From assembly GCF_040675855.1 (NCBI RefSeq), contig NZ_JBEGIK010000001.1, forward strand, positions 3,844,001 through 3,908,000: DNA of 64,000 nt. Reading direction: 5' to 3'. The DNA comes from Microbacterium sp. LWH3-1.2 (GTDB lineage Bacteria; Actinomycetota; Actinomycetes; Actinomycetales; Microbacteriaceae). Made by a program: the position numbers and the translations under genes. Position 1 is the stretch's first letter; every line of letters starts with the position of its first letter. Of the stretch, positions 25,614 through 33,820 are shown in pieces. The notes beneath the pieces are model-generated. The model had not been told where the DNA came from. It saw only the letters and a program-made list of their open reading frames with translations, and searched no databases.

Positions 25614-25764
25614 CGACCACCTCGCGTACGCGCGACGGTACCTCGCCGAGGGTGCGGTAGCTGACCTCGCAACGGGTAGCAGGCGGTCGAAGGCGCTGCA
25701 CGCGGCGGCGGCCATGCTCAACTACATCAGAGCGAATCTCTTCACTCGGTGTCGTCGAGTGTGA
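25603..25764 (+). CDS. Very small hypothetical protein
   Basis: The product is 53 residues with GTG start. VDADDHLAYARRYLAEGAVA and SKALHAAAAMLNYIRANLF form two helices with a good codon pattern. Translationally coupled to the preceding gene. Its 3' end overlaps the convergent gene at 25742 by 23 nt. No family recognised. Confidence 0.45.
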   Translation: MDADDHLAYARRYLAEGAVADLATGSRRSKALHAAAAMLNYIRANLFTRCRRV

Positions 25765-26239
25765 TGACCATGTCACTCCCACGGTCGGGATGATAGGACC
25801 ACTCGATGGTGATCCCGTCCCAGGACTCTGTCTGCCGGCCGTCCATCGACGTCGTCTGACCGATGTGCGAATCGACACTTGCCGGGACATCGAGCGCAGC
25901 GAGAATGCACGCCTGCTGTTCGTAGGTCGCACCACCGAGGTCGTCCTCACCCTTGACGTCGATGACGAGTGTGCGGTCCTCGTCTCCCAGTTCCATGCCG
26001 GTGCTGCCGCAGTCGTCGACGGCGTCGGCAAGGCGCATATCCACGGCTGCCTCGGCGGCAGTGGCAGCCGCGGCTTGGTTCACACCTGTCACCACTGCCC
26101 CCACCCCGAGCGTTCCCAGCACGCCGACGACTAGCCCCCCGAGCCCCGCAAGCGCGATCCACAGCGGAGCCTTCGAACTCGCCTGCGGTGTCGCAGTCTC
26201 AATCGGCGCGGGCGTATCGGTGAGCGGTTCATTCCCCAT
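25742..26239 (-). CDS. Membrane-anchored hypothetical protein
   Basis: The product is 165 residues. A short cytoplasmic part (about 1-30) and one membrane helix (WIALAGLGGLVVGVLGTLGV) precede an exported acidic domain with two Cys that could pair. On the minus strand TAGGCT lies 7 nt before the ATG at 26239, so the transcript should be leaderless. The longer frame to 26293 is therefore rejected. It is the last gene before the right attachment site, expressed inward. It could act at the surface, for example in exclusion. This is a guess from position. Confidence 0.6.
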   Translation of the reverse strand: MGNEPLTDTPAPIETATPQASSKAPLWIALAGLGGLVVGVLGTLGVGAVVTGVNQAAAATAAEAAVDMRLADAVDDCGSTGMELGDEDRTLVIDVKGEDDLGGATYEQQACILAALDVPASVDSHIGQTTSMDGRQTESWDGITIEWSYHPDRGSDMVITLDDTE

Positions 26240-26350
26240 GACCCGGAGCCTATCGCCTGGCATGCAGGCGGTCTGCCCGCGCTGGGTGCTCATGATCCTG
26301 AGCCCGCGCTTGGTGACGACTCACCGAGCTGAAAGCGATGGGTAACCGAT

Positions 26351-26380
26351 GGGAGCCGGTCTCCGAAGAGGCCGACTCCC
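26351..26380 (-). terminator. Element-supplied hairpin downstream of tRNA-Met
   Basis: A 13-bp stem with one mismatch and a TTCG tetraloop lies 11 bp beyond the tRNA 3' end. It may replace the original terminator that was moved to 11613. It lacks a U-run. Confidence 0.45.
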
Positions 26381-26388
26381 TAGTGTTT

Positions 26389-26427
26389 TGTAGCAGGAGC
26401 GGGGCTTGAACCCGCGACCTCACGATT
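26389..26427. repeat. Right attachment repeat within tRNA-Met
   Basis: The 39-bp copy identical to 11639-11677. It runs from 2 bp beyond the tRNA 3' end into the anticodon stem, so insertion leaves the tRNA intact. Confidence 0.93.
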
Positions 26428-26464
26428 ATGAGTCGTGCGCTCTCACCAACTGAGCTACCCTGCC
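26391..26464 (-). tRNA. tRNA-Met (CAT), elongator type
   Basis: A 74-nt cloverleaf with 7-bp acceptor stem (GGCAGGG with TCCTGCT), anticodon loop CTCATAA and TTC in the T-loop. CCA is not encoded. It is the attachment gene of the 14.8-kb element. It does not look like an initiator tRNA; tRNA-Ile(CAT) is a less likely alternative. Confidence 0.92.
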
Positions 26465-26498
26465 ATACGCATCCAACGGTCACGAAATGGATGCCGCG

Positions 26499-26570
26499 AG
26501 CCCCGAGTCAGGATTGAACTGACGACCCCTTCCTTACCATGGAAGTGCTCTGCCACTGAGCTATCGGGGC
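26499..26570 (-). tRNA. tRNA-Thr (GGT)
   Basis: A 72-nt cloverleaf, acceptor stem GCCCCGA with TCGGGGC, anticodon stem CTTCC/GGAAG around ATGGTAA. It lies 34 bp upstream of tRNA-Met on the same strand, so they are co-transcribed. Confidence 0.95.
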
Positions 26571-26632
26571 GTGCTGCCCGCCAACAGGCAACTAGAAGAG
26601 AATACCAGAGCCGCGGCATCCTTCCGAACCAG

Positions 26633-28570
26633 TCAACCCACCGTGTGGGTCCCGTCGGTGTACTCCTGGAGCCACGGCCACGGGTCGATGGCGGTGGTGC
26701 CGTTCTTGAGGATCTCGAAGTGCGTGTGGGCGCCGTACGAGCGGCCCGTGTTGCCGGTGCGGCCGATGACCGTGCCCACGGTGACGCGCTGGCCGGCGCT
26801 GACCTGCAGGGACCCGTACTGCATGTGCGCGTAATGGCTCGAGACCATCTGCCCGTCGACGATGTGGTCGATGATGACGTGCACGCCGTATGCGCCACCG
26901 GCCTCGGAGGCGACGCGTACAGTGCCGTCGGCGATCGCCTGCACCGGTGCGCCGTTGCCGGGCGTGAAGTCGATGCCCTCGTGCATGCGTCCGGAGCGCA
27001 TGCCGAACCCGTACGACATGGTCACGCCGACCGCGAAGGGCCACTGGATGTTCGAGTTCGGGTTGTTGTGGAACAGGTTCGAGAAGTTGCGGATGCCCGC
27101 CTCCGACGCCAGCTGGGCCGTCGTCGTCGTCGAGTAGTTCTCGGTGCGCTGGAGGGTGTCGCTCTGCGCGTCCCCCGGCGCCACGTAGGCCTGGATCTCG
27201 GCCTCGTCGATCACGGGAGCGGAGTCGTCGCCTGCTGCGAGCACCGAGAGCGCGGCATCCGTCCCGTTGACGGCGGCGACCGCTTCCGCCGGAGTCGTCA
27301 TGCCGACGGCCATGAGGCCGACGATGCCGAAGACGCCCACCGAGAACGACGCGGTGGCGACGCGCTTGAAGGCGGAGCCACGACGGGCCTGCGGGCGGCG
27401 GAGCGCTGTGTGCGGCGCAGTCTCACCCTCCGCTTCGGGCGCGGGCTGCTGGACGGGGGTCTCGCCGGTGAAGGCGAACAGGCGGGATGCGGCTTCGAAC
27501 TCGTCGATTCCGGATGCTGCGGGCTCGGGGATGGGCCCGGTCAGAGGCTCGATCCGCTCCGTGCGGGGGCGCGACGCGCGCGCCTCGACAGGCCGCGAGG
27601 CCCCGGAGGCGGTAGAGCCCGCGGTCGCCGTCGGCTGCGCGGTGGTGGCGGTCTGCGACGGTGTTGCGGCCCGGGGCGCGGACGTCGTCTGCGGCGTGAC
27701 CTGCTCCGGGGTGGACGCCGGTGACTCCACGGGCGCTGCGGTCGGCTGGGGCGCGGCGGCCTCGACGGTGGATGCGGTCGTCGCGACCGTCTCGGCGGCC
27801 TCAGCGGCGAGGAGCCTCGCGAACGTGTCGGCCATCCATGTGGAGGCGCCCTCGGCCGGCGACGCACTCGCGGCGGCAGGGACGGCGGTGGCGGAGGCCG
27901 GCGACTCGGCGCTGGCGACAGGCTCGAGGAGCTCGAACGGCTCGGCGGAAGCGAGCACGGTCTCGAGCAGTGGGGCCGGCTCTACGCGGGTCGGCAGCTC
28001 GGCTTCGAAGGCCGCGGCCGGACGCTCCGGCCGGGCCGGAGCGGCGGGGGCGATCGGCGGCACGACCGCGACGGGCAGCTCACCTGTCTGCGTGCGGCGG
28101 GAGCGGCGGCTCACCTGGTCGACACCGGGTGCGGCCGAAGACACGGCGGTCGCCGAGGAACGGGCGCGGGCTCGGAGCGCGGCGGCCTCGACGACCGGGC
28201 CGGTCCCGGCCGGGAACTCGACCGACGACGGGGCGGGGGCCACCGGCGCGACGGGCGCCGTCGCCGGCGCGGGGGCCTGAGCCGGAGCTGCCGGAGCGGC
28301 CGCCGGGGGTGCCGGAGCTTCAGGGGCCGAAGTCAGGTACGTCGTCGCCTCGGGCTTCGCCGCGGGGGTGGCGGCAGCATCCGCCCGAATCGAAGCGACC
28401 GGACGACCCCACACGACCGCGGGACGCTCGGGAGCGGTGCTCGCGGCCTGCCGCCGTGCGGTCGCACGGCCTGCCCCGGGAGCCTCCGGCGTCGCCTGGG
28501 CAGGCGCTGCGGAGGGTCGGCTGGAGCGGCGCGTTGGCGCAGATCCGGCCTGGGGGGCGTCGAAAGGCAA
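26633..28570 (-). CDS. M23-family peptidoglycan metallopeptidase with long Ala/Pro-rich region
   Basis: The product is about 645 residues. Residues 1-390 are low-complexity Ala/Pro/Thr, then a hydrophobic segment (TASFSVGVFGIVGLMAVGM) serves as signal or anchor. The C-terminal catalytic M23 domain has HEGIDF (first zinc ligands), SHYAHM and GAHTHFE (HxH), all complete, so it should cut peptidoglycan cross-links. The start is unclear. The only early codon is TTG at 28570 after an in-frame stop, so the disordered region may be shorter. A long cytoplasmic tail before the membrane helix is unusual. It lies downstream of no operon partner and ends 63 bp from tRNA-Thr. Confidence 0.85.
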   Translation of the reverse strand: MPFDAPQAGSAPTRRSSRPSAAPAQATPEAPGAGRATARRQAASTAPERPAVVWGRPVASIRADAAATPAAKPEATTYLTSAPEAPAPPAAAPAAPAQAPAPATAPVAPVAPAPSSVEFPAGTGPVVEAAALRARARSSATAVSSAAPGVDQVSRRSRRTQTGELPVAVVPPIAPAAPARPERPAAAFEAELPTRVEPAPLLETVLASAEPFELLEPVASAESPASATAVPAAASASPAEGASTWMADTFARLLAAEAAETVATTASTVEAAAPQPTAAPVESPASTPEQVTPQTTSAPRAATPSQTATTAQPTATAGSTASGASRPVEARASRPRTERIEPLTGPIPEPAASGIDEFEAASRLFAFTGETPVQQPAPEAEGETAPHTALRRPQARRGSAFKRVATASFSVGVFGIVGLMAVGMTTPAEAVAAVNGTDAALSVLAAGDDSAPVIDEAEIQAYVAPGDAQSDTLQRTENYSTTTTAQLASEAGIRNFSNLFHNNPNSNIQWPFAVGVTMSYGFGMRSGRMHEGIDFTPGNGAPVQAIADGTVRVASEAGGAYGVHVIIDHIVDGQMVSSHYAHMQYGSLQVSAGQRVTVGTVIGRTGNTGRSYGAHTHFEILKNGTTAIDPWPWLQEYTDGTHTVG

Positions 28571-28765
28571 AGCGGAAGCGGGCTCTCAGGTCGTGCCGCG
28601 AGGGGGGTGTTCGCGACAAGGCGGTCTTCGGGCAAAGGACCCCTCCGCCGTTCGGGTGGCGAAGGTAACGATCGGGTAAACCCTACCCCGGGCGTCCTGG
28701 GAATGCCATGTACGGCTTGGATTTCACGACGCGCGTTTCGTGAGGATTCGATGAGAACCGCGTCA

Positions 28766-29572
28766 TCACTCGAGCCCCGCCGCCTCGGCCAGGCGGTCGA
28801 AGATGGACGGTGTGGCGGCCACGACGAGGGGTGCGCGCGGACCGCCATCGGGCTCCGCGCGGCCGAACCGGCCGCCCGCCTCGGTCACGAGGAGGGACCC
28901 CGCCGCGAGATCCCACGGGGCGAGCCCGCGCTCGAAGTAGCCGTCGAGGCGTCCGGCCGCGACGTACGCGAGGTCGCTCGCCGCCGATCCGCCGCGCCGC
29001 AGATCGCGCGCCGGCACCGCGGGCATCACGCGGCCGATGAGCTCGATGTCGCCGGGTCGCGTCGCCGGGTCGTAGCCGAAGCCGGTCGCGAGGAGCGCGC
29101 CGGCACCGCCGACCTCAGGGTTGACGGCGAGCCGGTTCACACCCAGCCACGCGCCCTCATTGCGCGCGGCGTGGAAGATCTCGCCGAGCACCGGGGTGTA
29201 GACGACGCCCGCCAGCGCCTCCCACTCGCCGGGGGTCGGCTCACCTTGCACGGCCGCGATGCTGACCGCGTACGACGGGATGCCGTACGCGTAGTTGACG
29301 GTGCCGTCGATCGGGTCGACGACCCACGTCACGCCGCTCGCACCCTGAGCTCCGCCGGTCTCCTCGCCGAGGAACCCGTCGTCGGGCCGGGCCGCCGTCA
29401 GGCGGGCCCGGATCAGTGCCTCGACCTCTCGATCTGCCTCCGTCACGATGTCGGCGAGGGCGGTCTTGGTCGCCGCGATCGCGACGCCGGCTTCGCGGAG
29501 CGACCGCGCGAGCTCCCCGGCTTCGCGGGCGATGTCGATGGCAAGGGATTCGAGGTCGTGCTCGAGGCTCAT
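28766..29572 (-). CDS. Inositol monophosphatase family protein
   Basis: The product is 268 residues. The lithium-sensitive phosphatase motifs are present in order: FLGEETGG (Glu ligand), WVVDPIDGTVNY (DPIDGT metal site) and APWDLAAGSLLVTEAGG (WDxAAG). It dephosphorylates inositol phosphate, histidinol phosphate or a sugar phosphate. The family member cannot be resolved. The frame extends further upstream, but MSLEHDLES at 29572 is the natural start. It is divergent from the FAD oxidoreductase with a short shared control region (about 100 bp). Confidence 0.9.
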   Translation of the reverse strand: MSLEHDLESLAIDIAREAGELARSLREAGVAIAATKTALADIVTEADREVEALIRARLTAARPDDGFLGEETGGAQGASGVTWVVDPIDGTVNYAYGIPSYAVSIAAVQGEPTPGEWEALAGVVYTPVLGEIFHAARNEGAWLGVNRLAVNPEVGGAGALLATGFGYDPATRPGDIELIGRVMPAVPARDLRRGGSAASDLAYVAAGRLDGYFERGLAPWDLAAGSLLVTEAGGRFGRAEPDGGPRAPLVVAATPSIFDRLAEAAGLE

Positions 29573-29659
29573 GCCTCCACGGTAACGAACCGGCGGCGAC
29601 GCCCCGCCACCGGGCGGGCGAACCACATTCGACATCGCGGCGAGAGGACGAGGGCTGGG

Positions 29660-29665
29660 TAGCGT
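29660..29665 (+). promoter_or_regulatory. -10 box of a leaderless transcript
   Basis: TAGCGT is followed after 7 nt by the ATG at 29673. No good -35 box is visible. Confidence 0.45.
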
Positions 29666-29672
29666 GGTGCGC

Positions 29673-31265
29673 ATGGTCGCTGCCGCCCGCCCCTCCGGCT
29701 ATGACGTCGCCATCGTCGGCGGCGGTCACAACGCCCTCGTCGCCGCCGCGTACCTGGCACGGGCCGGATGCTCGGTCGTCGTCCTCGAACGGCTGGACCA
29801 CGTCGGCGGCGCCGCGGTGTCGGAGCGGCCGTGGGCCGGCGTCGACGCGCGGATCTCGCGGTACTCGTACCTCGTCAGCCTGCTGCCGCAGGGCATCATC
29901 GACGACCTCCGCCTCGAGATCCGTCTCCTCCGCCGCCGCTACTCGTCCTACACCCCGGATCCGGCGAGCCCGTCGCGCGGGATCCTGATCGATACGGCGG
30001 ACGCTGCGGCCACCGCCGACTCGTTCAGCCGAGTCACCGGGGGCCCCGCAGAAGCACGGCGGTTCGCCGACTTCTCCCACCGGATCGAACCGGTCGCGCG
30101 CCTCCTCTTCCCCTCGATGATGCGGCCGCTTGCTCGCGAACACGAGGTGCTGACGGAGCTCGGAGATGCCCGGCTCTGGTCCGACCTCTTCGAGCGTCCG
30201 CTGGGTGACATGCTGCGGTCATCGTTCGACACGGACATCACCCGCGGCATCGCCCTCACCGACGGGCTCATCGGCACCTTCGCCTCGGCCGACGACGAGA
30301 GCCTGCGCCAGAACCGATGCTTCCTCTACCACGTGATCGGCGGCGGAACCGGGCACTGGGACGTGCCCGTCGGCGGCATGGGCGGCGTGACGGCGGAGCT
30401 GTCGCGCGCCGCGCGCCAGGCGGGCGCCGAGCTGCGTACGAACACCGAGGTGACCGCCGTGGCACCAGGCGGCGAGATCACGCTCGCCGATGGTGGTTCC
30501 ATCCATGCGCGACTGGCGCTGAGCGGTGTCGGCCCCGCCGTGCTCGCGCGGCTGCTCGCAGCGAGCGGCGCCGGCGCCTCGCTCGGCAGCGCCCCGGCGC
30601 CCGAGGGCGCGCAGCTGAAGGTGAACATGCTGCTGAAGCGCCTCCCCCGCCTGCGCGACGACCGCGTCGCCACCGAGGCCGCGTTCGCCGGCACGTTCCA
30701 CGTCAACGAGACCATGACCCAGCTCGACGACGCGTACCGGGCGGCCGCGAGCGGCGGCATCCCCGATCCCCTCCCGGCCGAGATCTACTGCCACTCCCTC
30801 ACCGACCCGACGATCCTCGGCCCAGGGCTCCGCGCATCGGGCGCGCAGACCCTCACGCTCTTCGGCCTGCAGGTGCCGCACCGCCTCCTCGACGGACGGG
30901 ACACGGATGCTGCGCGCGCCGCGCTCCTGGAAGCGGCCCAGCGCTCACTCGACGCGGTGCTGGGCGAGCCCCTCGCCGACTGCATCTACGAGGCCCCTGA
31001 CGGCACGCCGTGCGTCGAGGCGCGGACCACCGCCGACCTCGAGCTGTCGCTCGGTATGGTCGGCGGCGACATCTTCCACGGGCCGCTCTCGTGGCCGTGG
31101 GCGGGCGATGACGAGCCTCTCGACACGCCCGCTCGACGGTGGGGCGTCGCGACGGAGCATCCGGACGTGCTGCTGTGCGGCTCGGGCGCGCGCCGCGGCG
31201 GCGCGGTCAGCGGCCTCGGCGGCCACAACGCCGCCATGGCCGCGCTCGAGCTGCTCGCCCGCTGA
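29673..31265 (+). CDS. Phytoene-desaturase-like FAD oxidoreductase (PYROXD2 type)
   Basis: The product is 530 residues. The N-terminal FAD-binding fold VAIVGGGHNALVAAAYLARA (GxGxxG) and the DVPVGGMGGVTAELSRAARQ stretch with LSGVGP and the C-terminal GSGARRGGAVSGLGGHNAAM FAD loop are those of the NAD(P)/FAD amine-oxidase/phytoene-desaturase group. No carotenoid genes lie nearby, so a carotenoid role is not supported. The start at 29673 follows the leaderless signal, in preference to a GTG 9 nt upstream. Substrate unknown. Confidence 0.87.
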   Translation: MVAAARPSGYDVAIVGGGHNALVAAAYLARAGCSVVVLERLDHVGGAAVSERPWAGVDARISRYSYLVSLLPQGIIDDLRLEIRLLRRRYSSYTPDPASPSRGILIDTADAAATADSFSRVTGGPAEARRFADFSHRIEPVARLLFPSMMRPLAREHEVLTELGDARLWSDLFERPLGDMLRSSFDTDITRGIALTDGLIGTFASADDESLRQNRCFLYHVIGGGTGHWDVPVGGMGGVTAELSRAARQAGAELRTNTEVTAVAPGGEITLADGGSIHARLALSGVGPAVLARLLAASGAGASLGSAPAPEGAQLKVNMLLKRLPRLRDDRVATEAAFAGTFHVNETMTQLDDAYRAAASGGIPDPLPAEIYCHSLTDPTILGPGLRASGAQTLTLFGLQVPHRLLDGRDTDAARAALLEAAQRSLDAVLGEPLADCIYEAPDGTPCVEARTTADLELSLGMVGGDIFHGPLSWPWAGDDEPLDTPARRWGVATEHPDVLLCGSGARRGGAVSGLGGHNAAMAALELLAR

Positions 31266-31276
31266 CCGTCCCGCGC

Positions 31277-32263
31277 TCAGGGACGCGGCGGCAGCGGCGG
31301 AGGCGGCGGGTAGCCCTCGTACCCGGACGGCGTCCTCGACGGCTCGGGAGCCGCCGACTCGGAGGCCGCAGGCTCGGGAGTCGGCGCGGCGAGCTCCGCC
31401 GGCGCCGGCTCGATCCGCGTGAACACGTGCGCGCCCGGCGACGGGTACCCCGTGTAGTACGCGTTCCAGTCCGGCGAGCCGTCCGGGAGCATCGGGAGCG
31501 GCGTGACCGCGTCGACGTACGTCGGCCACGGCAGGAGGTCCTGCGCGGCCGGCGCGATGGCGGCCGGCGTCGTCGGCGAGGTGGCCGTGTGATGCACGGC
31601 GTACGAACGGGGCCGCTTCGGCGCGAACAGCACGTTGACGAGGGGAACGAGCGCCGTGCCCACGGCGGCGAGGATCGCGACCGCGACGACGATGCGCCAG
31701 TAGATGTCGGCGAAGTACAGCCACTCCCAGAACGCCAGCGGGATGATCAGCAGCGCCGCGAGTCCTACGACCAGCGCGATCGTGAGGACGACAACCGTGC
31801 GGGTGAAAGGGGTGTCGTGGCGCTGGAAAGCCTTGATGTACAGGCGCACGTGCAGCAGCACGAGCTGCAGGATCAGCACGATCAGCAGGAACTGGATGAC
31901 CCGCGAGACCCCCAGCCACGGAAAGCGGTCGGGCATCCAGATCATGATGGCGCCGATGAGGAGGGCGACGATCCACGACGCCATGCTCGCCAGGGCGAAC
32001 CAGCTCGGCCGACGGGGCGCCAGGTGCGCGTCGAGGATGGCGACGCCGGCGAACGCGGCGAGCAGCAGGATCGTCAGGAACGCCCGGCCGATGAGGCCGT
32101 TCTGCGATCCGATCAGCACCCAGACGACGCAGACCAGCGCCGCGGCGATGAGGGCGCCGATCGCGACCCAGATGGCGGCGCGCAGCAACGGCGAGGGCGA
32201 GGCATCCGTCCGTCCGGCTTCCCCTCTCGGAGCGGGCGTCGCATAGGGGTCGGGCGCAGTCAT
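31277..32263 (-). CDS. Multi-spanning membrane protein with Pro-rich tail
   Basis: The product is 328 residues. After a short Pro-rich head, six or seven membrane helices fill residues 30-220 (for example AAIWVAIGALIAAALVCVVW, VIQFLLIVLILQLVLLHVRL). The C-terminal 100 residues are soluble and Pro-rich (YPPPPPLPPRP end) and contain DWNAYYTGYPSPGAHVF. The ATG at 32263 has GAGAGGA upstream. The frame continues upstream into the YbaK remnant, but the ribosome-binding site decides the start here. It is convergent with the FAD oxidoreductase, 11 bp apart. No known family; envelope function likely. Confidence 0.7.
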   Translation of the reverse strand: MTAPDPYATPAPRGEAGRTDASPSPLLRAAIWVAIGALIAAALVCVVWVLIGSQNGLIGRAFLTILLLAAFAGVAILDAHLAPRRPSWFALASMASWIVALLIGAIMIWMPDRFPWLGVSRVIQFLLIVLILQLVLLHVRLYIKAFQRHDTPFTRTVVVLTIALVVGLAALLIIPLAFWEWLYFADIYWRIVVAVAILAAVGTALVPLVNVLFAPKRPRSYAVHHTATSPTTPAAIAPAAQDLLPWPTYVDAVTPLPMLPDGSPDWNAYYTGYPSPGAHVFTRIEPAPAELAAPTPEPAASESAAPEPSRTPSGYEGYPPPPPLPPRP

Positions 32264-32382
32264 GGCGTTCCTCTCGTGACGCGGGCGGGGTGCCTGCACC
32301 GCCCATCCTGACACGCCGACCCGGGCCGCGTGGGAGGTGATCGCGGCCGGGGTCGCCGACTGGATGGGAACGGATGCCTCGG

Positions 32383-32698
32383 CCACGGTGCGTCCGAGAT
32401 CCTCGACGAGCTCGGCACCCGTGAGGGCGAGCAGGGCGCTGCACGGAACGAAGAGCTCGATGCCGCGCACTCCCCCGCCGATGACGATCTCGGGCGCGAC
32501 GCCGTACCGCTCGCGGAACGCTGCCGTGTCGGCGAGCGACGCGTCGATCGCGGCGACGGCACGGTCGCCGCCACGGCGGGATCGCTGCGCGAGGCCGCCG
32601 GCGACGACAGGGCTGACGAGCTCGGGATGCCGCGTCGCGGCCTCCGGGGTGAGGGCGCCCGTGGCCGTCCAGATCATCGCCTCAGGCCGGCGCCGCAA
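32383..32698 (-). pseudogene. YbaK-type aminoacyl-tRNA deacylase with internal deletion
   Basis: The string AVAAIDASLADTAAFRERYG matches the N-terminal region, and EIVIGGGVRGIELFVPCSAL with GAELVEDLGR the C-terminal region, of YbaK/EbsC-type deacylases. The middle (the SANCVVV core, the Lys-containing turn and the GGITPxG loop) is missing, with the reading frame kept. The fragment has lost its stop and reads on into the membrane protein gene. It is about 100 residues instead of about 160-180. It sits 40 bp from tRNA-Tyr. Active-site loss makes function unlikely. Confidence 0.5.
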
Positions 32699-32704
32699 AC
32701 CACG

Positions 32705-32728
32705 AAGCGCCCCGCGATGCGGGACGCT
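32705..32728 (-). terminator. tRNA-Tyr terminator
   Basis: On the minus strand AAGCGTCCCGC, a 3-nt loop and GCGGGGCGCTT form an 11-bp stem (one G-U pair) directly after the encoded CCA end of tRNA-Tyr. Confidence 0.6.
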
Positions 32729-32737
32729 TTCGGATGG

Positions 32738-32819
32738 TGGCGAGTGAGGGATTCGAACCCCCGAAGTCTAAGACGGCTGATTTACAGTCAGATCCCTTTG
32801 GCCGCTTGGGTAACTCGCC
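32738..32819 (-). tRNA. tRNA-Tyr (GTA)
   Basis: An 82-nt class II tRNA with long variable arm. Acceptor stem GGCGAGT with its complement, anticodon loop CTGTAAA, T-loop TTCGAAT. CCA is encoded next to it at 32735-32737. The outermost anticodon-stem pair is a mismatch. Confidence 0.93.
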
Positions 32820-32908
32820 AGGTGCGCACCCGTCCGACTTTTCCAGACGACCGGAGGCGCGATCCACCATCTTACGCGTAGATCCTCGAGGTCAGAAATC
32901 GAGAGCGC

Positions 32909-33820
32909 TCACGTGCCCATGCGGTCGAGATCCAGGGTCTCGAGCGCGCTCGGCGTGCGCAGCAGCGCCCCCTCGAACCGGCACGTCGCGGCGGCTGCGT
33001 CCATCGCCGAGACCAGCACGGCGTCCCACTCCTCCGCGCTGTCGGGCGTCCCCGCGACGAGCGCGGCGATCGTGGCGGCGAAGGCGGCGTCGCCGGCGCC
33101 CATCGTGTCGACGATGCGGCCCGGAAGGTTCGAGATCGGCCGTGTCACCACGATGTCGCCGGCCTCGATCGTGGCGCCGGCGGCACCCTCGGTCGCCAGC
33201 ACGGCGCGGGCACCGAGGTCGATGAGGCGGGCGCGCATTGCGTCGAGCCTCTCGTCGTGCAGCAGCGCGGCGTCGTCTTCGCCGACCTTCACGAGCGCGG
33301 CACCGGCCGCAAGAGCCTCGAAGCCCCGCACGAACTCGTCCTTGTCGTGCAGCATGCCCGCGCGCGGGTTGGGGTCGACCGCGACGGACGCGTCGGCCCC
33401 GGCGACCGCTTCGGCCAGCTCGGCCGCCTGCTCGGGGTCGTCGAAGGCGAAGCAGCTCACGACCACGAGGTCGGCGCCCGCGAAGGCCTGGCGCTCGGCC
33501 TCGCCGAAGCGGATCCGGCGTCGCTGCGACGCCTCGTTGAACTCGTACACGGGCTCCCCCGCACCGGAGCGGGTGCTCACGGCGCGCGCAGTGCCCAGCA
33601 GCGACGGGGTCGCGAGCAGGCCCACGCCGAAGTCGGCGAGGTAGCGCCGCACGCGCGATGCGGGCTCATCGTCACCCAGCATCGCGACGAGGGTGGCCGG
33701 CACGCCGAGCCGCGCGAGCCCGACCGCGACGTTGAGCGCAGCCCCGCCGACGAACTCCCGCACGCCGTGGTCGTCGCGCAGCTCGTCGATGAGCGCGTCG
33801 CCCACCACGATGACGGTCAT
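32909..33820 (-). CDS. PfkB-family carbohydrate kinase
   Basis: The product is 303 residues. The family pattern is complete: VVGDALIDEL, GGAALNVAVGLARLGVPATL (substrate side), a mid-region KVGEDDAALL and the C-terminal signature VDTMGAGDAAFAATIAAL with the catalytic Asp in GAGDAAF. It phosphorylates a sugar or nucleoside (fructokinase-like by length); the substrate is not certain. It overlaps the FBP gene by 4 nt (ATGA), so they form an operon. Confidence 0.9.
   Translation of the reverse strand: MTVIVVGDALIDELRDDHGVREFVGGAALNVAVGLARLGVPATLVAMLGDDEPASRVRRYLADFGVGLLATPSLLGTARAVSTRSGAGEPVYEFNEASQRRRIRFGEAERQAFAGADLVVVSCFAFDDPEQAAELAEAVAGADASVAVDPNPRAGMLHDKDEFVRGFEALAAGAALVKVGEDDAALLHDERLDAMRARLIDLGARAVLATEGAAGATIEAGDIVVTRPISNLPGRIVDTMGAGDAAFAATIAALVAGTPDSAEEWDAVLVSAMDAAAATCRFEGALLRTPSALETLDLDRMGT

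Larger units (their letters stand above)
11639..26427. mobile_element. 14.8-kb integrated element in tRNA-Met (satellite- or prophage-like)
   Basis: Two identical 39-bp repeats, one inside an intact tRNA-Met, bound the element. The gene order from the left is integrase, repressor, switch region, cro-like gene, AlpA-like gene, replication initiator with iterons, loader-like gene, small genes, HTH/TerS-like gene, leftward unknown genes, HTH gene, tape measure, two helical proteins, WhiB, Fic and small unknowns. I find no large terminase, portal, protease, capsid, baseplate, lysis or conjugation genes. Size and content resemble phage satellites of the PICI type, except for the full-length tape measure gene. 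A deletion-derived defective prophage is the main alternative. Confidence 0.85.

Noticed and set aside
11717..26239. Large terminase, portal, capsid or lysis gene in the tRNA-Met element
   Set aside because: I read all long frames on both strands and saw no ATPase/nuclease, HK97-like or amidase/holin features.
28571..28765. Cyclic-di-AMP (ydaO-type) riboswitch upstream of the M23 peptidase
   Set aside because: The leader has GGCGG/CCGCC pairing and a CGAUCGUUACC-like stretch, but the core ydaO motifs are not recognisable. A covariance-model search would decide.
29673..31265. Carotenoid biosynthesis role for the phytoene-desaturase-like gene
   Set aside because: No crt genes are nearby and the sequence fits the PYROXD2-type group better.
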